Origin: Pseudomonadota bacterium
GTDB lineage: Bacteria; Pseudomonadota; Gammaproteobacteria; Burkholderiales; Burkholderiaceae_C
DNA: 36,918 nucleotides
NCBI GenBank assembly: GCA_963204815.1
Contig: CAUJHQ010000188.1
Location: 1-36,918, forward strand
Direction: 5' to 3'
A program made the position numbers and the translations under genes. Below the pieces are notes generated by a model. That model did not search any database and was not told the DNA's origin. It saw nothing but the letters and a program-made list of their open reading frames with translations. Shown here one piece after another: positions 16,067-25,611 of this stretch. Each line of letters starts with the position of its first letter. Within the stretch, counting starts at the first letter, position 1.

Positions 16067-16591
16067 ATGCGCCCCATAACGGCATTGCTGCCCGGCCTGC
16101 TGCTGCTGATCGGCGGCTGCGAATCGCTGCAGTCCACCGACAGCCTGCTCGGGGCCATCACGCCCTACCGCATCGACATCGTGCAGGGCAACGTCGTCAC
16201 GAAGGAACAGCTCGCGGCGCTGAAGACCGGCATGACGCGCACCCAGGTGCGCGAGATCCTCGGCTCGCCGCTGCTGACCGACGCCTTCCACGCCGACCGC
16301 TGGGACTACGTCTTCACGATCCGCCGCCAGGGCACGCCGGTGCAGCGGCGCAGCGTGGTGCTGCGCTTCGACGCCGACCGCCTGGCCGACGTGCAGGCGC
16401 CCGAGCTGCCGAGCGAGCAGGATTTCGTCGCCTCGATCAGCCGCGCGCGCAGCGCCAAGCTGCCCAAGCTCGAGCTCACCGACGAAGAACGCAAGGCCTT
16501 GCCGGCGCCGCCGCCGGCCGACACCGCCGGCAGCGCCGCCGCCGAACCGGTCGGCCCGCTGCGCGCCTACCCACCGCTCGAGCCGACATGA
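16067..16591 (+). CDS. bamE: Outer-membrane assembly lipoprotein BamE
   Basis: 174 residues. The signal peptide ends in lipobox LIGGC with Cys18. The mature part shows the BamE (SmpA/OmlA) pattern: [52 protein letters not shown] and [11 protein letters not shown]. BamE helps the BAM complex insert beta-barrel proteins. The C-terminal tail after about residue 125 is Ala/Pro-rich and longer than in E. coli. It overlaps dapB by ATGA. Confidence 0.96.
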   Translation: MRPITALLPGLLLLIGGCESLQSTDSLLGAITPYRIDIVQGNVVTKEQLAALKTGMTRTQVREILGSPLLTDAFHADRWDYVFTIRRQGTPVQRRSVVLRFDADRLADVQAPELPSEQDFVASISRARSAKLPKLELTDEERKALPAPPPADTAGSAAAEPVGPLRAYPPLEPT

Positions 16592-17400
16592 CGGCGCCGC
16601 TGCGCGTCGCCATCGCCGGCGCGTCCGGCCGCATGGGCCGCATGCTCATCGAAGGCGTGCTGGCGCGGCCGGACTTTGCGCTGGCCGGCGCACTCGACAT
16701 CCCCGGCAGCCCGGCCATCGGGCTGGACGCCGGCGCCGCGCTCGGCCGCAGCACCGGCGTCGCGATCACGCACGACCTGAACGCCGGCCTCGCGAACGCG
16801 CAGGTGCTGATCGACTTCACGCGCCCCGAAGGCACGCTGGCGCACCTGGCGGCCTGCCGCGAGCACGGCGTGGCCGCGGTCGTCGGCACCACCGGCTTCT
16901 CGCCCGAAGGCAAGGCCGCGCTGGGCGCGCTCGCGCAGCACGTGCCGCTGGTCTTCGCGCCCAACATGAGCGTCGGCGTCAACGTCGTGCTGCGCCTGCT
17001 GGACCTGGCGGCGCGCTCGCTCGGCGACGCCTACGACGTCGAAGTCGTCGAAGCCCACCACCGCCACAAGGTCGATGCGCCCAGCGGCACCGCGCTGGCG
17101 ATGGGCGAGGTCGTCGCGAAGGCGCTCGGCCGCGACCTGAAGACGCACGGCGTGTTCGCGCGCGAAGGCCACACCGGCGAGCGCGTGCCGGGCAGCATCG
17201 GCTTCGCCACCGTGCGCGGCGGCGACATCGTCGGCGACCACACGGTGCTGTTCTGCGGCACCGGCGAGCGCATCGAGATCAGCCACAAGAGCTCCAGCCG
17301 CGCCAACTACGTCGACGGCAGCCTGCGCGCCGCGCGCTTCGTGGTCGGCCGGCAGCCCGGCCTGTACGGCATGGCCGACGTGCTCGGCCTGGACGGCTGA
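16588..17400 (+). CDS. dapB: 4-hydroxy-tetrahydrodipicolinate reductase
   Basis: 270 residues, a full-length DapB. The NAD(P)H-binding motif GASGRMGRM stands at 11-19, VVGTTGF at about 98-104, and the catalytic signature [15 protein letters not shown] at 155-169. There His157 and Lys161 match the catalytic His and Lys of the E. coli enzyme. It reduces hydroxy-tetrahydrodipicolinate on the lysine and diaminopimelate pathway. Its start overlaps the bamE stop by 4 bases, so the two are translationally coupled. Confidence 0.97.
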   Translation: MTAPLRVAIAGASGRMGRMLIEGVLARPDFALAGALDIPGSPAIGLDAGAALGRSTGVAITHDLNAGLANAQVLIDFTRPEGTLAHLAACREHGVAAVVGTTGFSPEGKAALGALAQHVPLVFAPNMSVGVNVVLRLLDLAARSLGDAYDVEVVEAHHRHKVDAPSGTALAMGEVVAKALGRDLKTHGVFAREGHTGERVPGSIGFATVRGGDIVGDHTVLFCGTGERIEISHKSSSRANYVDGSLRAARFVVGRQPGLYGMADVLGLDG

Positions 17401-17405
17401 CCCCC

Positions 17406-18062
17406 GTGGGCGGCCTGGGCGACTTCTGGGCCCACACCGACGGCGTCGGCCGGGGCGTCGCGCTGACGCTGCTGTCGATGTCCATCGCGGCCTGGGTGCT
17501 GGTGTTCTGGAAGGGCTGGGTGCTGCGCCGCGCCGCGCGCGACATCACGCAGGCCGTGCCCGCCTTCTGGGACGCCGCCTCGCTGGAAGATGGCCAGGCG
17601 CGCGTGCAGGCGCTCGACCGCGAGCAGGTGCTGCTGCCGCTGGTGGCGGCCGCCTCGGCAAAGGCCGTGGCCGGCACGCTGCAGGCCGGCGGCCAGCTCG
17701 ACGCCCAGCTCACGCGCCGCCTGCGCGATGCGCTGCACCGCTCGATGGCACACCTGCAATGGGGCCAGGTGCTGCTCGCCTCGGTGGGCAGCACGGCGCC
17801 CTTCGTCGGCCTCTTCGGCACCGTGTGGGGCATCTACCACGCGCTGGTCGCGATCTCGGCGGCCGGCAGCATCACGATCGAGAAGGTCGCCGGCCCGGTC
17901 GGCGAGTCGCTCGTGATGACGGCCGCCGGCATCGCCGTCGCCATCCCGGCGGTGCTGGCCTACAACGTGTTCGGCAAGGGGATCGCCGCCTGCGAGGCCG
18001 AGCTCGAGGGCTTCGCGCACGACCTGCGGCAGATGGTGCTGGACGAACTGAGGGGCCGCTGA
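17406..18062 (+). CDS. exbB: ExbB/TolQ/MotA-family proton channel subunit
   Basis: 218 residues from GTG, 5 bases after dapB. Three membrane helices lie at about 17-36, 122-147 and 165-190. The conserved family stretch reads LASVGSTAPFVGLFGTVWGI, followed later by AGPVGESLVMTAAGIAVAIP. With ExbD it forms a proton-driven motor that normally powers TonB or Tol proteins. The exbD-like gene follows at once, but no tonB, tolA or tolB gene is near, so which partner it energises cannot be told. ExbB and TolQ are hard to separate by sequence alone; ExbB is used as the conventional label. Confidence 0.92.
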   Translation: MGGLGDFWAHTDGVGRGVALTLLSMSIAAWVLVFWKGWVLRRAARDITQAVPAFWDAASLEDGQARVQALDREQVLLPLVAAASAKAVAGTLQAGGQLDAQLTRRLRDALHRSMAHLQWGQVLLASVGSTAPFVGLFGTVWGIYHALVAISAAGSITIEKVAGPVGESLVMTAAGIAVAIPAVLAYNVFGKGIAACEAELEGFAHDLRQMVLDELRGR

Positions 18063-18064
18063 GC

Positions 18065-18484
18065 ATGGCCTTCGGCCGCCTCGAACGCCGCCCCGCGTCG
18101 CAGCCGATGAGCGACATCAACATGACGCCGCTGATCGACGTGATGCTCGTGCTGCTGGTCATCTTCATGATCACCGCGCCGCTGATGACCACCAGCCTCA
18201 AGCTCGACCTGCCGAAGACCGAGGGCGCGCGCCCCAGCGAGGCGCCGGCCTTCATCGCGCTCGCGGTCGACGCCGGCGGGCAGCTGTTCGTCGGCGACGA
18301 GAAGGTGAGCGCCGCCCAGGTCACCGAGCGCGTGCGCGAGGCCGCCGCACGCGACCCCGCCACCGAAGTGCAGCTGCGCGCCGACCGCAGCGTGCCCTAC
18401 GGGCGCGTCGCCGAGCTCATCGGGCTGGTGCAGGACGGCGGACTCACGCGCATCGGCTTCGTCACGGAAGCGGCCGGCAACTAG
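18065..18484 (+). CDS. exbD: ExbD/TolR-family proton channel subunit
   Basis: 139 residues, 2 bases after the ExbB-like gene. MSDINMTPLIDVMLVLLVIF forms the single membrane helix, with the proton-carrying Asp25. The periplasmic domain (about 45-139) shows VQLRADRSVPYGRVAELIGLVQDGG as in ExbD and TolR. It completes the proton channel with the preceding protein. Confidence 0.93.
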   Translation: MAFGRLERRPASQPMSDINMTPLIDVMLVLLVIFMITAPLMTTSLKLDLPKTEGARPSEAPAFIALAVDAGGQLFVGDEKVSAAQVTERVREAAARDPATEVQLRADRSVPYGRVAELIGLVQDGGLTRIGFVTEAAGN

Positions 18485-18491
18485 CGCTTCG

Positions 18492-18497
18492 TAGAAT
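18492..18497 (+). promoter_or_regulatory. Possible -10 box (TAGAAT) directly before leuS
   Basis: TAGAAT ends 6 bases before the leuS ATG. If used, transcription would start at or next to the ATG itself, giving a leaderless message. The same hexamer lies before bamE at an ordinary distance. Confidence 0.35.
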
Positions 18498-18503
18498 CGG
18501 CGG

Positions 18504-21128
18504 ATGAACGAAAAGTACGTCCCCGCCGAAGTCGAAGCCGCCGCCCAGTCGCACTGGGAGTCGTCCGGCGCGTTCCGCGTCGTCGAGGACACGGCCAAGC
18601 CGAAGTTCTACGCCTGCTCGATGCTGCCCTACCCCAGCGGCAAGCTGCACATGGGGCACGTGCGCAACTACACCATCAACGACATGATGGCGCGCTACCT
18701 GCGCATGAAGGGCCACAACGTGCTGATGCCGATGGGCTGGGACGCCTTCGGCCTGCCGGCCGAGAACGCCGCCATCGACAACAACGTGCCACCCGCCCAG
18801 TGGACGCGCGCGAACATCGCCGACATGAAGAGCCAGATGAAGCCGCTGGGCCTGGCCTTCGACTGGCAGCGCGAGATCGCGACCTGCGACCCGAGCTACT
18901 ACAAGTGGAACCAGTGGTTCTTCCTGAAGATGCTCGAGAAGGGCATCGCCTACAAGAAGACCCAGATCGTCAACTGGGACCCGGTCGACCAGACCGTGCT
19001 CGCCAACGAGCAGGTCGTCGACGGCCGGGGCTGGCGCAGCGGCGCCATCGTCGAGAAGCGCGAGATCCCCGGCTACTACCTGGCAATCACGCAGTACGCC
19101 GAGGAGCTGCTGTCCGGCGTCAACGACGTCACCGTGCCGCACTACCTGGCCGGCTGGCCCGAGCGCGTGCGCCTGATGCAGGAGCACTGGATCGGCAAGA
19201 GCGAGGGCGTGCGCTTCGCGTTCCCGCACGACATCCGCGACGCGCAGGGCGCACTCATCCAGGACGGCCGGCTCTACGTGTTCACGACGCGCGCCGACAC
19301 CATCAAGGGCGTGACCTTCTGCGCCGTCGCGCCCGAGCACCCGCTGGCCACGCACGCCGCGAAGTCCGACGCGAAGCTGGCCGCCTTCATCGAGGAATGC
19401 AAGAAGGGCGGCACCACCGAGGCCGAGCTCGCGCTGAAGGAAAAGGAAGGCCTGCCCACGGGCCTGTTCGTGCAGCACCCGCTGACCGACGAACAGATCC
19501 CGGTGTGGGTCGGCAACTACGTGCTGATGGGCTACGGCGACGGCGCCGTGATGGGCGTGCCCGCCCACGACGAGCGCGACTTCGCCTTCGCGCTGAAGTA
19601 CGCGCTGCCGATCAAGCCGGTGATCCACGTCGACGGCGAGCACTTCGACTTCCACCGCTGGCAGGACTGGTACGCCGACAAGGTGCGCGGCATCACCATC
19701 AACAGCGGCAACTACAGCGGCCTGCACCACAAGCCGGCGGTCGACGCCATCGCCGCCGCGCTCGCCGCCAAGGGGCTGGGCGAGAAGAAGACCACCTGGC
19801 GCCTGCGCGACTGGGGCATCAGCCGCCAGCGCTACTGGGGCACGCCGATCCCCATCATCCACTGCGACGCCTGCGGCTCGGTGCCGGTGCCCGAGAAGGA
19901 CCTGCCCGTCGTGCTGCCGGAAGACCTGGTGCCCGACGGCAGCGGCAACCCGTTGAACAAGCACGCCGCCTTCCTGAACGTGGCCTGCCCGAGCTGCGGC
20001 AAGCCGGCGCGGCGCGAGACGGACACGATGGACACCTTCGTCGATTCGTCGTGGTACTACATGCGCTACTGCTGCCCCGACAGCGACGGCGCGATGGTCG
20101 ACGCGCGCAACGAGTACTGGATGCCGATGGACCAGTACATCGGCGGCATCGAGCACGCCGTGCTGCACCTGCTGTACGCGCGCTTCTGGACGAAGGCGAT
20201 GCGCGACCTCGGTCTCGTGAAGTTCAGCGAGCCGTTCACGAACCTGTTCACCCAGGGCATGCTGCTCAACGAATCGTTCTACCGCGAGGACGAGAGCGGC
20301 AAGAAGCGCTGGTTCTACCCGTCGGAGGTGGAGGTCAGCTACGACGAGCGCGGCGCGCCGGTGGGCGCGAAGGCGAAGAGCGACGACCTGCCGGTGAAGC
20401 TGGGCGGCATCGAGAAGATGTCCAAGAGCAAGAACAACGTCGTCGAGCCGAAGGACATCATCGCCAAGTTCGGCGCCGACACGGCACGCGTGTTCGTCAT
20501 GTTCGCCGGCCCGCCGGACCAGAGCGCGGCCTGGTCCGATTCCGGCGCCGAGGGCGCGTTCCGGTTCCTGCGCCGCCTCTGGGGCTTCGCGCAGAAGCAG
20601 GCGGCGCGGCTCACCGCCGCCGGCGGCGCGCCGAGCGGCCACAACCCGCTGCGCTTCGAGGTGCACTCGCTGCTCAGGCAGATCGGCCACGACTACGACC
20701 GCCTCCAGTACAACACCGTCGTCTCCGGCGCGATGAAGCTGCTGAACGCGCTCGAGGACCACGCCGACAAGACCGACGACGCCACGCTGCGCGAAGGCGT
20801 CGGCATCCTGCTGCGCACGCTGTACCCGGCGGCGCCGCACATCACGCACGCGCTGTGGGGCGGCCTCGGCTACGCGCAGGCGATGGGCGAGCTGATCGAC
20901 GCCCCCTGGCCGCAGGTCGACGAAGGCGCGCTCGCGCAGAGCGAGATCGAGCTGATGCTGCAGGTCAACGGCAAGCTGCGCGGCACGATCCGCGTGCCGG
21001 CCGACGCCGACCGCAAGGCCATCGAGGCCGCCGCGCTGGCCGCGCCGGAGTTCGTGCGCTTCGGCGAGGGCAAGGCGGCGAAGAAGGTCATCGTGGTGCC
21101 GGGCCGGCTGGTCAATGTGGTCGTCTGA
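18504..21128 (+). CDS. leuS: Leucyl-tRNA synthetase
   Basis: 874 residues, full length for bacterial LeuRS. The class I HIGH-type motif is HMGH (49-52) within [15 protein letters not shown]. The CP1 editing domain is present ([14 protein letters not shown] region, [15 protein letters not shown]). A Cys-rich zinc-like segment (CDACGS and CPSCGK) and EKMSKSKNN, with the KMSKS loop from Lys638, are visible. The anticodon-binding and C-terminal domains close with [16 protein letters not shown]. It charges tRNA-Leu and hydrolyses mischarged products. lptE overlaps its last 14 bases. Confidence 0.98.
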   Translation: MNEKYVPAEVEAAAQSHWESSGAFRVVEDTAKPKFYACSMLPYPSGKLHMGHVRNYTINDMMARYLRMKGHNVLMPMGWDAFGLPAENAAIDNNVPPAQWTRANIADMKSQMKPLGLAFDWQREIATCDPSYYKWNQWFFLKMLEKGIAYKKTQIVNWDPVDQTVLANEQVVDGRGWRSGAIVEKREIPGYYLAITQYAEELLSGVNDVTVPHYLAGWPERVRLMQEHWIGKSEGVRFAFPHDIRDAQGALIQDGRLYVFTTRADTIKGVTFCAVAPEHPLATHAAKSDAKLAAFIEECKKGGTTEAELALKEKEGLPTGLFVQHPLTDEQIPVWVGNYVLMGYGDGAVMGVPAHDERDFAFALKYALPIKPVIHVDGEHFDFHRWQDWYADKVRGITINSGNYSGLHHKPAVDAIAAALAAKGLGEKKTTWRLRDWGISRQRYWGTPIPIIHCDACGSVPVPEKDLPVVLPEDLVPDGSGNPLNKHAAFLNVACPSCGKPARRETDTMDTFVDSSWYYMRYCCPDSDGAMVDARNEYWMPMDQYIGGIEHAVLHLLYARFWTKAMRDLGLVKFSEPFTNLFTQGMLLNESFYREDESGKKRWFYPSEVEVSYDERGAPVGAKAKSDDLPVKLGGIEKMSKSKNNVVEPKDIIAKFGADTARVFVMFAGPPDQSAAWSDSGAEGAFRFLRRLWGFAQKQAARLTAAGGAPSGHNPLRFEVHSLLRQIGHDYDRLQYNTVVSGAMKLLNALEDHADKTDDATLREGVGILLRTLYPAAPHITHALWGGLGYAQAMGELIDAPWPQVDEGALAQSEIELMLQVNGKLRGTIRVPADADRKAIEAAALAAPEFVRFGEGKAAKKVIVVPGRLVNVVV

Positions 21129-21609
21129 CCGACGCACGGCGCTCGCGCTGCTGGGCGCGGCCGCGCTCGCCGGCTGCGGCTTCGAGCTGCGGCGCCCGCC
21201 GGCGCTGGCGTTCAAGAGCATCGCGCTCAGCGGCTTCGCGCCGCGCTCGGCGCTCGCCGACGACTTCCGCCGCGCGCTCGCGCGCAGCGTGCAGGTGAAG
21301 GAACGCGAGGCCGACGCCGAGGTCGTGCTGCAGGCGCTGGCCGACGAGCGCGGCACCAACGTCGTCGCGTCCACCTCGGCCGCGCAGGTGCGCGAACTGC
21401 GGCTGAACCTGCGGTTCCGCTTCCGCGCCCACACGCCTTCGGGCCGCGAGCTGATCGCCGCCGACGAGCTGCTGCTGTCGCGCGACATGAGCTACAGCGA
21501 GGCCGCCGCGCTCGCGAAGGAACAGGAAGAGACCGAACTCTTCCGCGTCATGCACGCCGACGTCGTGGCGCAGGTGCTGCGCCGGCTGGCCGCCATCCGA
21601 CTGAGCTGA
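21115..21609 (+). CDS. lptE: LPS-assembly lipoprotein LptE
   Basis: 164 residues. A short signal peptide ends in lipobox LAGC (Cys21) followed by GFELRRP, the start typical of LptE (GFxLR). [29 protein letters not shown] and the long C-terminal helix ([19 protein letters not shown]) match the family. LptE plugs the LptD barrel that places LPS on the cell surface. Position between leuS and holA is the standard gammaproteobacterial and betaproteobacterial order. It overlaps leuS by 14 bases and holA by one (TGATG). Confidence 0.95.
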   Translation: MWSSDRRTALALLGAAALAGCGFELRRPPALAFKSIALSGFAPRSALADDFRRALARSVQVKEREADAEVVLQALADERGTNVVASTSAAQVRELRLNLRFRFRAHTPSGRELIAADELLLSRDMSYSEAAALAKEQEETELFRVMHADVVAQVLRRLAAIRLS

Positions 21610-22691
21610 TGCAGGTTCGCCTCGACCAGCTCGACGCCCACCTCGGCCGGGGCCTGCGCACGCTGTACACCGTGCACGGCGACGAGCCGCTGCTCGCGCA
21701 GGAGGCCTGCGACGCGATCCGCGCCGCCGCGCGCGCCGCCGGCTTCAGCGAGCGCAAGGTCTTCACCGTCAGCGGCGCCCACTTCGACTGGAGCGCGGTG
21801 CTCGGCGCGGCGCAGGCGATGAGCCTGTTCGCGGAACGCCAGATCATCGAGATCCGCATCCCGTCGGGCAAGCCGGGCAAGGACGGCGGCGAGGCGCTGC
21901 AACGCTACTGCGAGCATCTCGCCGACGACGTGCTGACGATCGTGCAGCTGCCACGCCTGGACGGCCAGCAGACCAAGAGCGCCTGGTTCAACGCGCTCGA
22001 CGGCGCCGGCCTCACGCTGCGCCTGGACCCGATCGAACGCCGCGCGCTGCCGGCCTGGCTGGCGCAGCGCCTGGCGCGCCAGCAGCAGGGCGTCGAAGCG
22101 GGCGAAGCGGGCCAGCGCACGCTCGCCTTCTTCGCCGACCGCGTCGAAGGCAACCTGCTGGCGGCGCACCAGGAACTGCAGAAGATCGCGCTGCTGTACC
22201 CCGCCGGCGAGCTGTCGTTCGAGCAGGTCGAGGCCGCGGTGCTGAACGTCGCGCGCTACGACATCCCCAAGCTCGTCGAGGCGGTGTGGTCAGGCCAGGT
22301 GGCGCGCGCGCTGCGCATGCTGGACGCGCTCGAAGCGGAAGGCGAATCGGCCGTCTTCGTGCACTGGTCGCTGGCCGCGGACATCACCGCGCTGGCGCGC
22401 GCGCGCGCCGCGCTCGACCACGGCAGCCCGCTGCCGATGGCGCTGCGCGAGGCGCGCGTCTGGGGCCTGAAGGAAAAGCTCTTCGAACGCGCGCTGCCGC
22501 AGCTGGCCGGCCACCAACTCGCCCACTGGGTGGAGGCGGCCGCCACCTGCGACGGCATCGTCAAGGGCCTGCCGCACCCCGACTGGCCCGACGGCGCCTG
22601 GCCGGCGCTGCGCCGCCTGGTGCTGATGCTGCTGCAGCCGCTGGCCGCCGCCACGCGCGAGCGCCGCACGCCGCTGGCGCTGTCGGCCTGA
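21609..22691 (+). CDS. holA: DNA polymerase III subunit delta
   Basis: 360 residues. TLYTVHGDEPLLAQEACDAI opens an AAA+-like fold without a working Walker A, as in delta. Further matches are FFADRVEGNLLAAHQELQKI and ARYDIPKLVEAVWSGQVARA. Delta opens the beta clamp within the clamp loader. The ATG overlaps the lptE stop (TGATG). After it, 22692-22792 is a 101-base gap with no clear terminator. Confidence 0.96.
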   Translation: MQVRLDQLDAHLGRGLRTLYTVHGDEPLLAQEACDAIRAAARAAGFSERKVFTVSGAHFDWSAVLGAAQAMSLFAERQIIEIRIPSGKPGKDGGEALQRYCEHLADDVLTIVQLPRLDGQQTKSAWFNALDGAGLTLRLDPIERRALPAWLAQRLARQQQGVEAGEAGQRTLAFFADRVEGNLLAAHQELQKIALLYPAGELSFEQVEAAVLNVARYDIPKLVEAVWSGQVARALRMLDALEAEGESAVFVHWSLAADITALARARAALDHGSPLPMALREARVWGLKEKLFERALPQLAGHQLAHWVEAAATCDGIVKGLPHPDWPDGAWPALRRLVLMLLQPLAAATRERRTPLALSA

Positions 22692-22792
22692 GGCGCCGCC
22701 GGCCCGGCCCGCACGAACTGGGCGGCCGGGGCAGGCCAATTCGGCGCATTGCGCCGCCGCACCGCCCGCGACACTCGCGCGGGAGGTCCTTC

Positions 22793-24175
22793 ATGCCCGC
22801 GCACACCACCGCCCCCCAGACCATCGCCATCGTCGGCGCCGGCTACAGCGGCACGCTCGCCACGGTGCAGCTGCTGGCCGGCAGCGCCGACGCGCGCATC
22901 CTGCTCGTCGAGCGCAGCGGCGTCTTCGCGCGCGGCCTGGCCTACCGCTTCGACGACGACAACCTGCTGCTCAACGTGCCGGCGGGCAACATGAGCGCCC
23001 TGGCCGACGCGCCGGACCACTTCGTCGATTTCTGCCGCGGCGTCGACCCGGCGTTCAACGCCGGCAGCTTCGTGTCGCGCCGGCTCTACGGCGAATACCT
23101 GCAGCACACGCTGGCCGAGGCCGAACGCGCCGCGCCGGGCCGGCTGCAGCGCGTGCATGGCGAGGTCGTCGCCGTGCAGCGCCGCGGGCACGGCTTCACG
23201 CTCGCGCTGGCCGACGGCCGCCGGCTCGACGCCGACCGCGTGGTGCTGGCGCTCGGCCACCACGCCCCGCGCGACCCGCTCGCGGCCTTCGGCGTGCCCA
23301 GCCTGGCACCGTGGGAGCCGGCGGCGCTCGACGCGTTGCCGAACGACCGGCCCGTGCTCGTGGTCGGCAGCGGCCACACCGCCGTCGACGTGCTGTTCCG
23401 TCTGGCCGCCGCCGCACCGGCACGCCGCGTGCACCTGGTCAGCCGCCACGGCCTGCTGCCGCACGGCCACCGCACGCTGCCGCGCGCACCGGCGACCGGC
23501 ACCTTCCCCGCCTGGCTCGGCGCCGCGACGACGCTGCGTGCCGTGCTGCGCGCGCTGCGCGGGCAGGCCGCCGCACGCGAAGCCGCCGGCGGCGACTGGC
23601 GCGACGTGCTGAACGAACTGCGCCCGCACACGCCCGCCCTCTGGCAACACCTGCCGCCGGCCGAGCGCCGGCGCTTCCTGCGCCAGGCCGTCGCCTTCTG
23701 GGACGTGCACCGCCACCGCCTCGCGCCGGCCGCCCACCGCCGCCTGCAGGGGCTGCTGGCGCGCGGCCAGGCCACCTGCCAGGCGGCACGCGTGGTCGGC
23801 GCGCGTGCCGTCGACGGCGGATTCGAGGTGGCGCTGCGCCAGCGCGGCGGCACCGCCGTCGAGCGCCTGCGTGTCGGCGCCATCGTCAACTGCACCGGCC
23901 CCGAGATGGACCTCGAACGCCTGCCCGCGCCGCTGTGGCAGCAGCTGCGCCGCGACGGCCTGGTGCGCGCCGACGCGCTGCACATCGGCCTCGAGGTCGA
24001 CGCCGCCTACCGCGTGGTCGGCGCCACCGGCCGGCCCGTCGAGGGCCTGCACTACGTGGGGCCGATGCTGAAGGCCGGGACGTGGGAAGCGATCGCCGTG
24101 CCCGAACTGCGCGGCCACGTGCGCTCGCTCGCAGCCGCGCTCGCAGGCGCCGGCGCACTGCCGCTGGCGGCCTGA
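22793..24175 (+). CDS. FAD/NAD(P)-binding oxidoreductase of unknown substrate
   Basis: 460 residues from ATG with GGGAGG upstream. A first Rossmann motif GAGYSG (15-20) binds FAD, and a second, VVGSGHTAVD (190-199), probably binds NAD(P). FARGLAYRFDDDNLLLNVPA resembles the FAD/NAD(P)-binding family found in bacterial hydroxyacylglutathione- and siderophore-related monooxygenase-like proteins. VNCTGPEMDLE and a C-terminal VGPMLKAGTWEAIAVPELR are visible. No signal peptide. It stands alone on the plus strand after holA and is convergent with metY, so context gives no substrate. The cofactor call is firm; the reaction is unknown. Confidence 0.85.
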   Translation: MPAHTTAPQTIAIVGAGYSGTLATVQLLAGSADARILLVERSGVFARGLAYRFDDDNLLLNVPAGNMSALADAPDHFVDFCRGVDPAFNAGSFVSRRLYGEYLQHTLAEAERAAPGRLQRVHGEVVAVQRRGHGFTLALADGRRLDADRVVLALGHHAPRDPLAAFGVPSLAPWEPAALDALPNDRPVLVVGSGHTAVDVLFRLAAAAPARRVHLVSRHGLLPHGHRTLPRAPATGTFPAWLGAATTLRAVLRALRGQAAAREAAGGDWRDVLNELRPHTPALWQHLPPAERRRFLRQAVAFWDVHRHRLAPAAHRRLQGLLARGQATCQAARVVGARAVDGGFEVALRQRGGTAVERLRVGAIVNCTGPEMDLERLPAPLWQQLRRDGLVRADALHIGLEVDAAYRVVGATGRPVEGLHYVGPMLKAGTWEAIAVPELRGHVRSLAAALAGAGALPLAA

Positions 24176-24186
24176 CGCCGCCAGCG
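24162..24186. terminator. Hairpin between the convergent oxidoreductase and metY genes
   Basis: CGCTGGCGGC and GCCGCCAGCG form a perfect 10-bp stem around CTGAC, which contains the oxidoreductase stop codon. There is no T-run on either side. Its place in the 16-base convergent gap suggests a two-way transcription barrier. Confidence 0.5.
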
Positions 24187-24191
24187 CGGCC

Positions 24192-25490
24192 TCAGACCGC
24201 CGCGAGGGCCTGGTCGAGGTCGGCGATCAGGTCGTCGAGGTGCTCGATGCCCACCGACAGCCGCACGGCATCCTCGCCGACGCCGGACTTCGCCAGCTCC
24301 TCGGGCGACAGCTGGCGGTGCGTGGTGCTCGCCGGATGGGTGGCGAGGGACTTCGCGTCGCCGATGTTCACCAGGCGCGTGAAGAGCTGCAGCGCGTCGA
24401 GGAAGCGCGCGCCGGCCTCGCGGCCCTGCCCCGGGGCCGACTTCACGCCGAAGGTGAGCAGGCCCGATGCGCGGCCGCCGAGGTACTTCTTCGCCAGCGC
24501 GTGGTCGGGGTGCTCCTCGAGCGCCGCGAAGTTGACCCAGCCGACCTTCGGGTGCGACTTCAGGTGGCGCGCCACGCCGAGCGCATTGGCGGTGATGCGC
24601 TCCATGCGCAGCGCCAGCGTCTCGATGCCCTGCAGGATCAGCCAGGCGTTGAACGGCGAGATCGCGGCGCCGATGTTGCGCAGCGGCACCACGCGCGCGC
24701 GGCCGATGTAGGCCGCCGGGCCGAGCGCCTCGGTGTAGACGACGCCGTGGTAGCTGACGTCGGGCTCGTTCAGGCGCTTGAAGCGTTCCTTGTGCTGCGC
24801 CCACGGGAACTTGCCCGAGTCGACGATGGCGCCGCCCAGGCTGGTGCCGTGGCCGCCGAGGTACTTGGTGAGCGAGTGCACGACGATGTCGGCACCGTGC
24901 TCGATGGGCCGCAGCAGGTAGGGCGTGGCCACCGTGTTGTCGACGATGAGCGGCACGCCGTGGCGGTGCGCGATCTCGGCGACACGCGCGATGTCGGTCA
25001 CGTTGCCCTGCGGGTTGCCGAGCGACTCGACGAAGATCGCCTTCGTGCGCGCGTCGATCAGCGGCTCGAAGCTGGCCGGGTCGCGGTGGTCGGCGAAGCG
25101 CGTCGTGATGCCGTACTGCGGCAGCGTGTGCGCGAACAGGTTGTAGGTGCCGCCGTAGAGCGCGCTCGACGCGACGATGTTGTCGCCCGCCTCGGCGATC
25201 GTGAGCACGGCGTAGGTCACGGCCGCCTGCCCCGACGCCAGCGCGAGCGCGGCGATGCCGCCTTCGAGCGCGGCGACGCGCTGCTCGAGCACGTCCTGCG
25301 TCGGGTTCATGATGCGGGTGTAGATGTTGCCCGGCACCTTCAGGTCGAACAGGTCGGCACCGTGCTGCGCGCTGTCGAAGGCATAGGCCACGGTCTGGTG
25401 CAGCGGCACGGCGACCGCCTTCGTCGTCGGGTCGGGCGAATAGCCGGCGTGCACCGACAGGGTCTCGAAACGCAGCGGGCGTTGGCTCAT
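24192..25490 (-). CDS. metY: O-acetylhomoserine sulfhydrylase (aminocarboxypropyltransferase)
   Basis: 432 residues, the usual MetY length (longer than MetB/MetC). The Cys/Met-metabolism PLP fold is clear: [20 protein letters not shown], the [16 protein letters not shown] loop, DNTVATPYL and the PLP Lys209 in [17 protein letters not shown]. The C-terminus reads [13 protein letters not shown], then [21 protein letters not shown]. It makes homocysteine (or cysteine-pathway products) from O-acetylhomoserine and sulfide. GAGGAGA stands before the ATG. No SAM riboswitch is visible in the 121 bases upstream (25491-25611). Confidence 0.95.
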   Translation of the reverse strand: MSQRPLRFETLSVHAGYSPDPTTKAVAVPLHQTVAYAFDSAQHGADLFDLKVPGNIYTRIMNPTQDVLEQRVAALEGGIAALALASGQAAVTYAVLTIAEAGDNIVASSALYGGTYNLFAHTLPQYGITTRFADHRDPASFEPLIDARTKAIFVESLGNPQGNVTDIARVAEIAHRHGVPLIVDNTVATPYLLRPIEHGADIVVHSLTKYLGGHGTSLGGAIVDSGKFPWAQHKERFKRLNEPDVSYHGVVYTEALGPAAYIGRARVVPLRNIGAAISPFNAWLILQGIETLALRMERITANALGVARHLKSHPKVGWVNFAALEEHPDHALAKKYLGGRASGLLTFGVKSAPGQGREAGARFLDALQLFTRLVNIGDAKSLATHPASTTHRQLSPEELAKSGVGEDAVRLSVGIEHLDDLIADLDQALAAV

Positions 25491-25611
25491 CGGAAGTCTC
25501 CTCGGGGTCGTGCGGAACCCGCGAGCCTAACGCAGCACCCGCGCCGCGCTGGCGCGTTCGGCGCAGATCGATCCTCGGTCCTTGGGCGTCAGCGGCCGGC
25601 CGCCGCGCCGG

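Noticed and set aside
25592..25603. Palindrome GCGGCCGGCCGC after the serine hydrolase gene
   Set aside because: No loop and no T-run; such GC-only palindromes arise easily in this DNA and do not make a credible terminator or operator.
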